A model generated the notes under the pieces. The model had not been told where the DNA came from and did no database searches. It saw nothing but the letters and a program-made list of their open reading frames with translations. Below are positions 7,940-18,886 of a DNA stretch of 64,000 nt, piece after piece (positions within the stretch are counted from its first letter, which is position 1; each line of letters begins with the position of its first letter). Position numbers and translations under genes: made by a program. The DNA lies in assembly GCF_004364865.1 (NCBI RefSeq), contig NZ_SOAU01000001.1, forward strand, positions 620,001 to 684,000, read 5' to 3'. This DNA is from Ilumatobacter fluminis (GTDB taxonomy: Bacteria; Actinomycetota; Acidimicrobiia; Acidimicrobiales; Ilumatobacteraceae).

Positions 7940-8863
7940 TCAGGTGACGACGCGGAAGCCGATGTTGCCGGCCGAGCTGTCCGGGCTGTTCCCGCTGCGG
8001 GCGTCGACCCGATATCGGTTGCAGTAGCTGTCGTGGCACAGGTACGAGCCGCCGCGCATCACTCGTGCCTGGCCGGCGTCGGGACCGGTCGGGTTCGCGC
8101 TCGGTGATCGTTGGTAGTAGCCGGGATCGAACCAGTCGCTGCACCACTCCCACACGTTGCCGGTTACCTCGTACAGCCCGAGACCGTTCGGTTCGAACGA
8201 GCGGACCGGGCAGGTGCCGGCGAATCCGTCGGCTTCGGTATTGCTCGCCGGGAACGTTCCCTGGAACACGTTCATGCGGTGCTCGCCGTTCGGCTCGAGC
8301 TCGTCGCCCCACGGGTAGGTACGACCGTCGTGGCCGCCGCGAGCGGCGCGCTCCCACTCTGCCTCGGTGGGGAGCCGTCCTCCGGCCCACGAGCAGAACG
8401 CGACGGCGTCGTTCCAGCTGACGTGGACGACCGGATGGTCGGCCCGTGCGGCGATGTCGCTCTGCGGGCCCTCGGGATGGCGCCACTGCGCACCGATCAC
8501 CTCGCGCCACCAGGGCGCGGCGGCCACGCCGCGCGTGGGCGGAAAGTCGTCGGGGAGCAGCCCGGCGAACACGAAGGAGTTGCCGAACCGTTCGGCCTCG
8601 GTGACGTAGCCGGTGTCGTCGGCGAACGCAGCGAACTGTGCGTTCGTGACGGTCGTGACACCGATCGAGTAGGCGTCGAGTTCGACCTCGTGCCGGGGAC
8701 CTTCGCCGTCGGCCGGGTAGCCGACCCCTCCGTCGTTCCCCATCAGGAAGCTGCCGGCCGGAACGGCGGCGAGATCGCCTGCCGACCCGGTTCCGGAGAA
8801 CGACGACGCTCCGCTGTCGCCCTCGGCCGACTCGTCCCGCGATGGACCACAACACGCACTCAC
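7940..8863 (-). CDS. Formylglycine-generating enzyme (SUMF1/FGE family)
   Basis: The 307-residue protein matches genuine aerobic FGEs, which use copper and oxygen to oxidise a Cys in CxPxR motifs of type I sulfatases to formylglycine. Family motifs are VPAGSFLMG, HPVVHVSWNDA, GGRLPTEAEWERAARGG, GNVWEWCSDW and GGSYLCHDSYCNRYR; the two cysteines (276 and 281) are the active-site pair. I prefer the GTG at 8863: TTGCTC and GACAAT with a 17-base spacer stand six bases before it, while a GTG at 8935 would start inside a palindrome. With this start the protein opens MSACCGPSRDE, which contains C-G-P-S-R, FGE's own recognition motif. No sulfatase gene is in the window. Confidence 0.9.
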   Translation of the reverse strand: MSACCGPSRDESAEGDSGASSFSGTGSAGDLAAVPAGSFLMGNDGGVGYPADGEGPRHEVELDAYSIGVTTVTNAQFAAFADDTGYVTEAERFGNSFVFAGLLPDDFPPTRGVAAAPWWREVIGAQWRHPEGPQSDIAARADHPVVHVSWNDAVAFCSWAGGRLPTEAEWERAARGGHDGRTYPWGDELEPNGEHRMNVFQGTFPASNTEADGFAGTCPVRSFEPNGLGLYEVTGNVWEWCSDWFDPGYYQRSPSANPTGPDAGQARVMRGGSYLCHDSYCNRYRVDARSGNSPDSSAGNIGFRVVT

Positions 8864-8869
8864 GCCGCC

Positions 8870-8949
8870 ATTGTCACCGCGATCGGTGGGTGGAGCAAAG
8901 AGCACCGTGCCGATGGGCTGCTCCGAACTAGTCACTCGGTGACTAGTGT
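8870..8949. promoter_or_regulatory. Divergent FGE / modA promoter region with a 21-bp palindrome
   Basis: A perfect inverted repeat, ACTAGTCAC-TCG-GTGACTAGT, spans 8927-8947. Its right arm overlaps TAGTGT (8944-8949), the modA -10 element, which sits six bases before the modA GTG. On the other strand, TTGCTC (8893-8898) and GACAAT (8870-8875) are spaced by 17 bases and lie six bases before the FGE start. The palindrome is therefore well placed to be an operator for modA. It does not resemble the E. coli ModE site. Confidence 0.6.
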
Positions 8950-8955
8950 GGCTCC

Positions 8956-9660
8956 GTGCGGCTCCTGGCCTTGTCGATGGTGCTCCCGCTCGTAGCGTGT
9001 GGCGGCCCGACGGACGACGACGTGGTGGTGTTCGCTGCCTCGTCGCTGACCGACGCGTTCGACGACATCGCCGATGCCTACACCAGCAGCACGGGGGAGT
9101 CGGTAGTGATCAGCGCCGCGGGGTCGTCCGACCTGGCCGCACAGATCGACGAAGGTGCACCGGCCGACGTCTTCGCCTCGGCCGACGTCGCCACGATGGA
9201 CCGGATCGACGGCGTCGACGGTGCGGCACGGATCTTTGCCACCAACCGCGCCGAGATCGTGGTCGAACCGGGCAATCCCCACGGCATCGTCACGCTCGGC
9301 GACCTCGCCGACCCCGAGTTGCTCGTCGTCGTCTGTGCCGAGCAGGTCCCGTGCGGCGCCTACACGACCGAAGTCCTCGACCGTGCCGGTATCGACCTCA
9401 CTCCCGTGTCGTTCGAGTCGAACGTTCGGGCGGTCCTGACCAAGGTCGAACTCGGTGAGGCCGACGCCGGTGTCGTGTACGCGACCGACATCGCAGCCGC
9501 CGCCGAGCGGGTCGACGGTGTGGCGATCGCCGATGAGTTCAACGTCGAGGCCGAGTACCCGATCGTTGCGCTCGGCGAGTCAGGAGAGGCGTTCGTCGAC
9601 TTCGTCGTCGGCGACGAGGCGCAACGGATCCTGCGCGAGCACGGGTTCGGCGCGCCATGA
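8956..9660 (+). CDS. modA: Molybdate ABC transporter substrate-binding lipoprotein ModA
   Basis: The 234-residue protein starts with a lipoprotein signal (MRLLALSMVLPLVAC, Cys 15) and carries the ModA hallmarks VFAASSLTDAFDDIA, AAGSSDLAAQI and GAPADVFASAD, whose serines coordinate the oxyanion. It would capture molybdate or tungstate outside the membrane and hand it to ModB. The GTG start is preceded by TAGTGT at six bases with no ribosome binding site, which suggests leaderless expression. modB overlaps by four bases (ATGA). Confidence 0.93.
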   Translation: MRLLALSMVLPLVACGGPTDDDVVVFAASSLTDAFDDIADAYTSSTGESVVISAAGSSDLAAQIDEGAPADVFASADVATMDRIDGVDGAARIFATNRAEIVVEPGNPHGIVTLGDLADPELLVVVCAEQVPCGAYTTEVLDRAGIDLTPVSFESNVRAVLTKVELGEADAGVVYATDIAAAAERVDGVAIADEFNVEAEYPIVALGESGEAFVDFVVGDEAQRILREHGFGAP

Positions 9661-10475
9661 GCCGAGACCGCCGACGCGTCGCAGAGGAGCGCCTGCCGCT
9701 GCCGGTCCTCGCGCTCGCCGTCGTCGCCGTCGCATTCTTCGTGCTCCCGCTCGTCGGACTCCTGTGGCGCGTGCCGTGGAGCGAGATCGGCGACGTGATC
9801 ACGCGCCGGTCAGTGATCGACGCGCTGTGGCTGTCGCTGCAGACCTCGCTGGCCGCGACCGTGCTGTCGGTCGTGTTCGGCGTGCCGCTCGCCTGGCTGC
9901 TGGCCCGCGTCGAGTTCCGAGGCCGCGGACTCGTACGGGCCGTCTCGACCTTGTCGATGGTCCTGCCGCCGGTCGTCGCCGGCGTCGCGCTGTTCGCCTC
10001 GTTCGGTCGTCGCGGGTTGTTCGGCCAGTACCTCGACGAGTGGTTCGGCATCCGTCTGCCGTTCACCACCGCCGGCGTCGTGGTCGCCCAGACGTTCGTC
10101 GCGATGCCGTTCCTCGTCCTCACCGTCGAGTCGGCCATCCGCCAGTTCGACCCGCGTGTCGAAGACGCCGCCCGGACGCTCGGCGCCGGCCGCTGGTACG
10201 TCTTCTCACGGGTGACCCTGCCCGGCATCCGGCCGGCCCTGGTCGCCGGCGCCGTCCTGGCGTGGGCTCGCGCACTCGGCGAGTTCGGAGCGACGATCAC
10301 GTTCGCCGGCAACTTCCCGGGCACGACCCGCACCATGCCGCTCGCCACGTTCCTGGCACTCGAGACCGATCCCGGTGAGGCGATCGTCATCGCCCTGGTG
10401 CTCGTCGCCGTGAGCCTCGCCGTCCTGGTCGGGTTGCGCGACCGGTGGCTCGGCGGCACCCGGGGGTTGTCGTGA
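9657..10475 (+). CDS. modB: Molybdate ABC transporter permease ModB
   Basis: The 272-residue membrane protein has about five to six hydrophobic segments and the permease EAA-type loop EDAARTLGAGRWYVFSRVTLPG near residues 170-195, which contacts the ATPase. The end motif GEFGATITFAGNFPG is typical of ModB. It overlaps modA by ATGA and modC by GTGA, so the three subunits are translationally coupled. Confidence 0.93.
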   Translation: MSRDRRRVAEERLPLPVLALAVVAVAFFVLPLVGLLWRVPWSEIGDVITRRSVIDALWLSLQTSLAATVLSVVFGVPLAWLLARVEFRGRGLVRAVSTLSMVLPPVVAGVALFASFGRRGLFGQYLDEWFGIRLPFTTAGVVVAQTFVAMPFLVLTVESAIRQFDPRVEDAARTLGAGRWYVFSRVTLPGIRPALVAGAVLAWARALGEFGATITFAGNFPGTTRTMPLATFLALETDPGEAIVIALVLVAVSLAVLVGLRDRWLGGTRGLS

Positions 10476-11524
10476 GCCTGTCGGCCGAGATCGGCGTCAC
10501 CGTCGGCGGGTTCGAGCTCGACCTCGACCTGGAGGTGGCTGACGGGGAGCTGCTGGCCGTGCTCGGGCCCAACGGGTCCGGCAAGACCACGCTCCTGCGA
10601 GCCCTCGCCGGGCTCGTCCCGCTCGACGAGGGACACATCGTCGTCGACGGAGTCCTGCTCGACGATCCGGGCGCCGGGGTCTTCGTGCCACCGGAGCAGC
10701 GACCCATCGGCGTCGTCTTCCAGCAGTACCTGTTGTTCGAGCACCTGTCGGCGCGCGACAACGTGGCCTTCGGCCTGCGGGCACGAGGCGTCAAGAAGGG
10801 GCCGGCGCGTGCCGAGGCTGCGCGGCGCCTGGCGTCGGTCGGGCTGGCCGACCGCGGCGACGCCCGGCCCGCCGAGCTGTCGGGCGGCCAGGCACAGCGT
10901 GTCGCCCTCGCCCGCGCACTCGCGAACGATCCGCGCCTGCTCCTGCTCGACGAACCGCTCGCTGCGCTCGACGTCGCGACGCGCCGTCAGGTTCGTCGAG
11001 ACCTGCGGCATCAGCTGGGAGGTTTCGGCGGCGTCAGGATCGTCGTGACCCACGATCCCGTCGACGCCTACGCCCTCGCCGACCGTGTCGCCATCGTCGA
11101 CGGCGGATCGATCGTGCAGTCGGGCACCGTGGCCGAGATCACGGCTCACCCGCGATCTCGGTACGTCGCCGAACTCGTCGGCACGAACCTCATCGAAGGC
11201 CGACTCGACCGCTCGGTGCTCGTCACCCTGGACGGCGTCGAGGTCGCCGTCGTCGCCGACTTCGACGGGCCGGCGTTCGCGATCGTGCGGCCGCAGTCGA
11301 TCACGCTCGCCCGCGTCGCTGCCGACACCAGCGCCCGGAACACGTTCGACGGCGTCGTCGACGACGTCGACCGGATCGGCGACCGGGTGCGGGTGGGGAT
11401 CGCCGGCCCGCTCCACCTCACTGCCGAGATCACCGTCGGGGCGCTCGACAGCCTCGGCCTCCGTCCGGGCGATGCGGTCAGCGCCTCGTTGAAGGCGACC
11501 GACATCGAGATCTATCCGGCATGA
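10472..11524 (+). CDS. modC: Molybdate ABC transporter ATP-binding protein ModC
   Basis: The 350-residue ATPase has Walker A GPNGSGKTT (about residues 31-39), Q-loop VFQQYLLFEHLS, signature LSGGQAQRVALARAL, Walker B LLLLDEPLAALD and switch His in VVTHD. A single C-terminal TOBE-like domain (about 285-350) could sense oxyanion. The GTG start at 10472 overlaps the modB stop as GTGA; a start at 10445 would run into modB. It overlaps the PadR gene by ATGA. Confidence 0.93.
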   Translation: MSLSAEIGVTVGGFELDLDLEVADGELLAVLGPNGSGKTTLLRALAGLVPLDEGHIVVDGVLLDDPGAGVFVPPEQRPIGVVFQQYLLFEHLSARDNVAFGLRARGVKKGPARAEAARRLASVGLADRGDARPAELSGGQAQRVALARALANDPRLLLLDEPLAALDVATRRQVRRDLRHQLGGFGGVRIVVTHDPVDAYALADRVAIVDGGSIVQSGTVAEITAHPRSRYVAELVGTNLIEGRLDRSVLVTLDGVEVAVVADFDGPAFAIVRPQSITLARVAADTSARNTFDGVVDDVDRIGDRVRVGIAGPLHLTAEITVGALDSLGLRPGDAVSASLKATDIEIYPA

Positions 11525-12062
11525 GCACCGAACCGCTGCTCGGTGAATGGGCGTGCCTGGGAGTGCTCTACGACCAGCCCGCTCACGGGTGGGCGGTCGC
11601 CCGCGAACTGCGGCCCGACGGACCCGTCGGGCGGGTGTGGTCGCTCTCGCGTCCGCTCACCTACCGGTCGATCGACCGCCTGGCCGAGCGCCGCTGGATC
11701 GAGCCGAGGGCCGAGGAGACGGGCGGGGGTGGGCCGACCCGCACGATCATGGCGGCCACACGAGCGGGGCGGGCCCGGTTCCGATCGTGGCTTCGCACCC
11801 CGGTGCCCCACCTGCGCGACCTGCGCAGCGAGCTGCTCCTCAAGCTCGTCTTCGCCGAGCGACTCGACATCGACGTGACCGCGATGGTGCAGGATCAACG
11901 CATCGTCGTCGACGAACTCGCCGAGGCGCTCGATGCCGCCGACGACGCCGACGTCGTCACCCTCTGGCGAGCCGAATCAGCCGCCGCCGCCCAACGCTTC
12001 CTCGCACAGATGGGGTCGGATACGTTTCGTCGGGACCGACGAAACGTATCCGACCCCATGAC

Positions 12063-12075
<13 letters not shown>
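11521..12075 (+). CDS. PadR-family transcriptional regulator in the mod operon
   Basis: The 184-residue protein has a PadR-like winged helix (about 5-90: [26 protein letters not shown], then [16 protein letters not shown]) and a C-terminal helical domain with [13 protein letters not shown]. Its ATGA overlap with modC shows coupling to molybdate transport. It may control the mod genes through the palindrome upstream of modA, but this is inference; ModE is the usual regulator and is absent here. The last 22 codons ([21 protein letters not shown]) are encoded by a perfect inverted repeat, so the C-terminus looks acquired, and the gene end overlaps metH by 13 bases. Confidence 0.75.
12010..12059. 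repeat. Perfect 24-bp-arm inverted repeat at the padR-metH junction
   Basis: Arms 12010-12033 and 12036-12059 are exact reverse complements separated by two bases (GA). The left arm begins ATGGGGTCGGATACG. The element encodes the C-terminus of the PadR protein and lies at a convergent gene junction. A 13-mer, GGGGTCGGATACG, recurs inverted in the hairpin at 27355-27376. There is no T-run on either side. It resembles a REP-type palindrome and may also act as a bidirectional terminator. Confidence 0.85.
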
Positions 12076-15743
<3,668 letters not shown>

Positions 15744-15754
15744 GCTGGGTCCAG

Positions 15755-16582
15755 TCAGAGCTGCTCGGTCACGGCGCGAGCGAGCGGAGCCCGGTTGAGG
15801 GTGTAGAGGTGGACGTGCCGCACGCCGTGTTCGCGGAGGCGTGCGATCTGCTGGGCGGCGAACTCGGCGCCGACCTTGGCGGTGGTGTCGGGGTCGTCGT
15901 CGAGGCCGGCGAAGCGCTCGGCGACCTCGGCCGGCATCGACGCCCCGCACCGAGCGGCGAAACGTGCGACGGCGGGGAACGAGTGGATCGGGAAGATGCC
16001 CGGAGCGATGTCGATGTCGATACCGGCCGATCGAACCCGGTCGATCCAGCGGATCGTGGCCTCGGTGTCGAAGCACATCTGGGTGATCGCCCGGTCGGCG
16101 CCGGCGGCCGCCTTCTCGGCGAGGATCGCCATGTCGTGGTCGTCGGACGGCGACTGCGGGTGCTTCTCCGGGTAGCCCGACACCGAGATGTGCTCGATGC
16201 CGCGCGCCTTGGCGGCGGCGACGAGTTCGGCGGTCGAGGTGTAGCCGTCGGGGTGCGGTGCGTACGGCGCATCGATGCCCTCGGGCGGATCGCCGCGGAG
16301 CGCCACCACGTGGGAGACGCCGAGCGACAGGTAGCGGTCGATGACGTCGTCGAGGTCGGCTCGTGACTGACCGACGCAGGTGAGGTGCGCCGCCATCGTC
16401 GAGCCCTGCCGGGCGACGGTCGAGATCGTCTCGAACGACCGGTCGCGGCTGGATCCGCCGGCGCCGTAGGTGATCGACACGAACGACGGCCGGAGCTGTT
16501 CGAGTTCGGCGACCGCCTCGGCGAGTTGGACGAGGCCGGCATCGGTCTTCGGTGGGAAGACCTCGAAGCTGAAGGTGGTCAT
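15755..16582 (-). CDS. metF: Methylenetetrahydrofolate reductase MetF
   Basis: This 275-residue flavoprotein reduces 5,10-methylenetetrahydrofolate to the 5-methyl form used by MetH next door. Motifs include [10 protein letters not shown] with the catalytic Glu, [30 protein letters not shown] and ITQMCFD. The start ATG overlaps the ArsR-methyltransferase stop (ATGA), so metF is coupled to the regulator. Length fits the bacterial MetF family. Confidence 0.96.
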   Translation of the reverse strand: MTTFSFEVFPPKTDAGLVQLAEAVAELEQLRPSFVSITYGAGGSSRDRSFETISTVARQGSTMAAHLTCVGQSRADLDDVIDRYLSLGVSHVVALRGDPPEGIDAPYAPHPDGYTSTAELVAAAKARGIEHISVSGYPEKHPQSPSDDHDMAILAEKAAAGADRAITQMCFDTEATIRWIDRVRSAGIDIDIAPGIFPIHSFPAVARFAARCGASMPAEVAERFAGLDDDPDTTAKVGAEFAAQQIARLREHGVRHVHLYTLNRAPLARAVTEQL

Positions 16583-17604
16583 CGGAGCGCTCCCTCGGGG
16601 ACGGCGTCGGTCGGGGAATCGGTGGTCGGTGCGGCCGCCCGGTCGTGGGCGAGCCACAGCGTCACGACGAGACGCTCGTCGTCGGGGTTCGTCGCACCGT
16701 GCTGCGGCTCGATCCGGCACGGCTCGTCGGGGCGCAGGCCGCTCTGCTCGAGCCAGCCCACGATCGTGTCGTCGCGGAACCCGAGTCGGCGGTGGGCGTG
16801 ATCGGTACGAAGGAACTCGAGTGCATGCGGCGCGAAGTCGACGATCAGAAGCCTGCCGCCGGGGTTCAGGAGCCGGCGTGCCTCGTGCACGGCGCGGGCC
16901 GGATCGTGCAGGAAGTGGAGCACCTGATGGACGACCACGAGATCGAAGCCCGGCTCGACCGGTGGGCTGTACACGTCGCCCTGGCGCAGGTCGACCCCGT
17001 GGACCTCGGCCCGCTCGAGGTTGGCTCGGGCGACGCCGAGCATCGAGTGGCTGTTGTCGAGGCCGATGGCTCGCACGTCGAGCCGGTCGCCGATGAGGAG
17101 CTGGAGCATGCGGCCGGTGCCGGTGCCCATGTCGAGCACCGAGTGGTACGGCCGTTCGGCGAGCGCCTCGACGATCGCCGCCTCGACGACATCGTCGGGC
17201 GCGTGCAGTGACCGTTCCTCGTCCCAACGCTCGGCGATGGCGGCGAAGTACTCCTGGGCGGTGGCGGCGCGCTGGTTGCGGACGAGCGCCAGGCGGTCGA
17301 GATCGGCGGCGAGCACCGGGTCGTCGGGGTCGACGGTGTCGATCGCAGCGCCGACCACGTCGGCGATCGGGCCGGTGGTGACCAGATCGAAGAACGCCCA
17401 CGTGCCCTCTCGGTGCTTCTCGACCACGCCCGCCTCGGTGAGCAACTTGAGGTGCCGGGAGATGCGGGGTTGCGACTGACCGAGGATGTCGGTCAGGTCG
17501 GAGACGGTGAGTTCGCCGTGGTGGAGGAGGAGCGCGATGCGGAAGCGGGTGTCTTCTCCGATCGCCCGCAGCACGTCGATGGTCGTCTTGGCCGCCAATG
17601 CCAT
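16579..17604 (-). CDS. ArsR-type regulator fused to a SAM-dependent methyltransferase (SahR-like)
   Basis: The 341-residue protein has an ArsR winged helix (about 8-80: [38 protein letters not shown]) and a class I methyltransferase domain (about 145-300) with motif [12 protein letters not shown]. This architecture next to metF/metH matches SahR-type regulators described in proteobacteria, which sense S-adenosylhomocysteine; the assignment here rests on architecture and context. It is the first gene of the metF-metH operon. The promoter just upstream has a near-palindromic AT-rich sequence spanning the spacer and -10, consistent with autorepression. There is no ribosome binding site; TATATT lies six bases before the ATG. 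Confidence 0.82.
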   Translation of the reverse strand: MALAAKTTIDVLRAIGEDTRFRIALLLHHGELTVSDLTDILGQSQPRISRHLKLLTEAGVVEKHREGTWAFFDLVTTGPIADVVGAAIDTVDPDDPVLAADLDRLALVRNQRAATAQEYFAAIAERWDEERSLHAPDDVVEAAIVEALAERPYHSVLDMGTGTGRMLQLLIGDRLDVRAIGLDNSHSMLGVARANLERAEVHGVDLRQGDVYSPPVEPGFDLVVVHQVLHFLHDPARAVHEARRLLNPGGRLLIVDFAPHALEFLRTDHAHRRLGFRDDTIVGWLEQSGLRPDEPCRIEPQHGATNPDDERLVVTLWLAHDRAAAPTTDSPTDAVPEGALR

Positions 17605-17610
17605 TCGAGC

Positions 17611-17639
17611 AATATATAAAGATATCTACATGTCCGCAA
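17611..17639 (-). promoter_or_regulatory. Promoter and AT-rich operator of the sahR-like/metF/metH operon
   Basis: On the minus strand, TTGCGG (17634-17639) and TATATT (17611-17616) have a 17-base spacer and sit six bases before the ATG. An imperfect palindrome, ATATAAAGAT/ATCTACATGT (17614-17633, 7 of 10 pairs, core GATATC), covers the spacer and part of the -10. In such GC-rich DNA this AT-rich island is striking and fits an ArsR-family operator. Confidence 0.7.
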
Positions 17640-17644
17640 GCCAA

Positions 17645-17788
17645 CTCGCCGGGTCGGGTGTCGCAGGGGACGGGGAGGCGCAGCCGAGACGTTTCCGGAG
17701 ATCACCCGACCCGGCGAGTCCCGGCTCGGGTCGGGTGATCTTCCGAAACTTCGACTCCGTCGCCGTTCCGTGCGACACCCGACCCGAG
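17645..17788. repeat. Four alternating copies of CGGGTCGGGTG forming two competing folds
   Basis: Copies lie at 17645-17660 (forward, with CTCGC flank), 17703-17718 (inverted), 17725-17737 (forward) and 17776-17788 (inverted). Pairing 1 with 2 gives 16 bp and 3 with 4 gives 13 bp. Pairing 1 with 4 (17650-17665 with 17771-17786) gives 16 bp and 2 with 3 gives 13 bp. The two arrangements exclude each other. The block lies between the divergent sahR-like and amidohydrolase genes, just upstream of both promoters. Confidence 0.8.
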
Positions 17789-17812
17789 ACACGGGAGCCG
17801 CGCAGAGTGTTG

Positions 17813-17841
17813 AACAGTTCGTAAAACTCGGGTGGTACGTT
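17813..17841 (+). promoter_or_regulatory. Promoter of the ssnA-ygfK pair
   Basis: TTGAAC (17813-17818) and TACGTT (17836-17841) are separated by 17 bases. TACGTT stands seven bases before the GTG at 17849, giving a leaderless arrangement and supporting that start. Confidence 0.65.
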
Positions 17842-17848
17842 CGGGGAG

Positions 17849-18886
17849 GTGGCAGCGTCACGTTCCTCGGGTCTGGTCTGTGCCCATCACCACCTGTATT
17901 CCGGGCTCGCTCGCGGCATGCCGGCGCCGCCGTCGACGCCCCGGAACTTCCTCCAGGTGCTCGAACAGGTCTGGTGGCGGCTCGACCGAGCGCTCGATCT
18001 CGAGATGCTCGAGTGGTCGGCCAAGCTCGCTGCCGTCGAAGCGCTGCAGGCCGGCACCACCGCGATCATCGACCACCACGAGTCACCGAACGCGATCGAG
18101 GGGTCGCTGACCACGCTCGCCGACGCCTGTGCCGAGGTGGGCGTCCGCGTCTCGTGTGCGTACGGGGTCACCGACCGTCACGGCCCCGACGGCGCCGCCC
18201 GCGGCCTGGCCGAGAACGACCGCTTCCTGTCCGAGGGTGGCCGCGGCATGGTCGGCGTGCACGCCTCGTTCACGTGCACTGACGACACCCTGGCCGCCGC
18301 CGCCGAACTGGCGAAGAAGCATGGCGTTGGCGTCCACATCCACGTCGCGGAGGGGGCCGACGACCTCGATGCGCCCGAGCGGCTCGCCGGGCTGACGCGC
18401 GACGACTGGCTCCTGATCCACGGCGTCCACCTGCGCGACGATCACGGCCTGTCGGGCACGATCGTCCACAACCCGCGCTCGAACATGAACAACGCGGTCG
18501 GCTACGCCAGGCCGTCCCGCTTCGACAACCCGGTCGCGCTCGGCACCGACGGGATCGGCGCCGACATGCTCGACGAGTTCCGTCTCGCCTTCGTCCGCCA
18601 ACGCGAGTCCGACGTCACGGCGTCGCCCGACGATGCCTGGGGCTGGTTGTCGGCCGGCTGGGATCTGTTCCCGGAGGCACGCGACGACACCGTCACGTGG
18701 AACTATCCGACGTTCGACCCCTGGCATCTCGCCTACTCGACGACCGTCAACGCGATCGACGTCGACGTCGACGGCGAGCCGGTGCTGCGCAACGGCACCA
18801 CCACCCGCGTCGACGAGGCCGAGGTGCGTGCCAAGGCCGCCGAACAGGCCCAACGACTCTTCCGAGCCCTCGAGGAACTGACATGA
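17849..18886 (+). CDS. ssnA: SsnA-like metal-dependent amidohydrolase lacking the usual N-terminal domain
   Basis: The 345-residue protein matches SsnA-type aminohydrolases from the metal site onward: CAHHHLYSGLARG, TTAIIDHHESPN, HIHVAEG, LIHGVHL, VHNPRSNMNNAVGYA and LGTDGIGADM hold the expected metal-binding His and Asp residues. SsnA is about 440 residues long; the first roughly 60-100 residues, forming the small beta-sandwich, are missing. An in-frame stop at 17822 prevents extension. A well-formed promoter directly precedes the GTG, so this may be a real short form rather than debris. It overlaps the YgfK-like gene by ATGA, the pairing known from E. coli. The substrate is unknown. Confidence 0.75.
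   Translation: MAASRSSGLVCAHHHLYSGLARGMPAPPSTPRNFLQVLEQVWWRLDRALDLEMLEWSAKLAAVEALQAGTTAIIDHHESPNAIEGSLTTLADACAEVGVRVSCAYGVTDRHGPDGAARGLAENDRFLSEGGRGMVGVHASFTCTDDTLAAAAELAKKHGVGVHIHVAEGADDLDAPERLAGLTRDDWLLIHGVHLRDDHGLSGTIVHNPRSNMNNAVGYARPSRFDNPVALGTDGIGADMLDEFRLAFVRQRESDVTASPDDAWGWLSAGWDLFPEARDDTVTWNYPTFDPWHLAYSTTVNAIDVDVDGEPVLRNGTTTRVDEAEVRAKAAEQAQRLFRALEELT

Noticed and set aside
7928-7943. CTGACCG-TC-CGGTCAG palindrome at the pabBC/FGE convergent junction
   Set aside because: It is short (seven-bp arms) and made largely of the two opposing TGA stop codons with flanking bases, so chance is a fair explanation.
8864-8935. A GTG start at 8935 for the formylglycine-generating enzyme
   Set aside because: It lies inside the 21-bp palindrome next to modA, and the segment shows no family similarity. 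The GTG at 8863 has a well-spaced promoter six bases upstream.
15744-15754. A cobalamin or SAM riboswitch for metH or the met operon
   Set aside because: Only 11 bases separate metF and metH, and the operon leader is too short because its promoter lies six bases before the first ATG.
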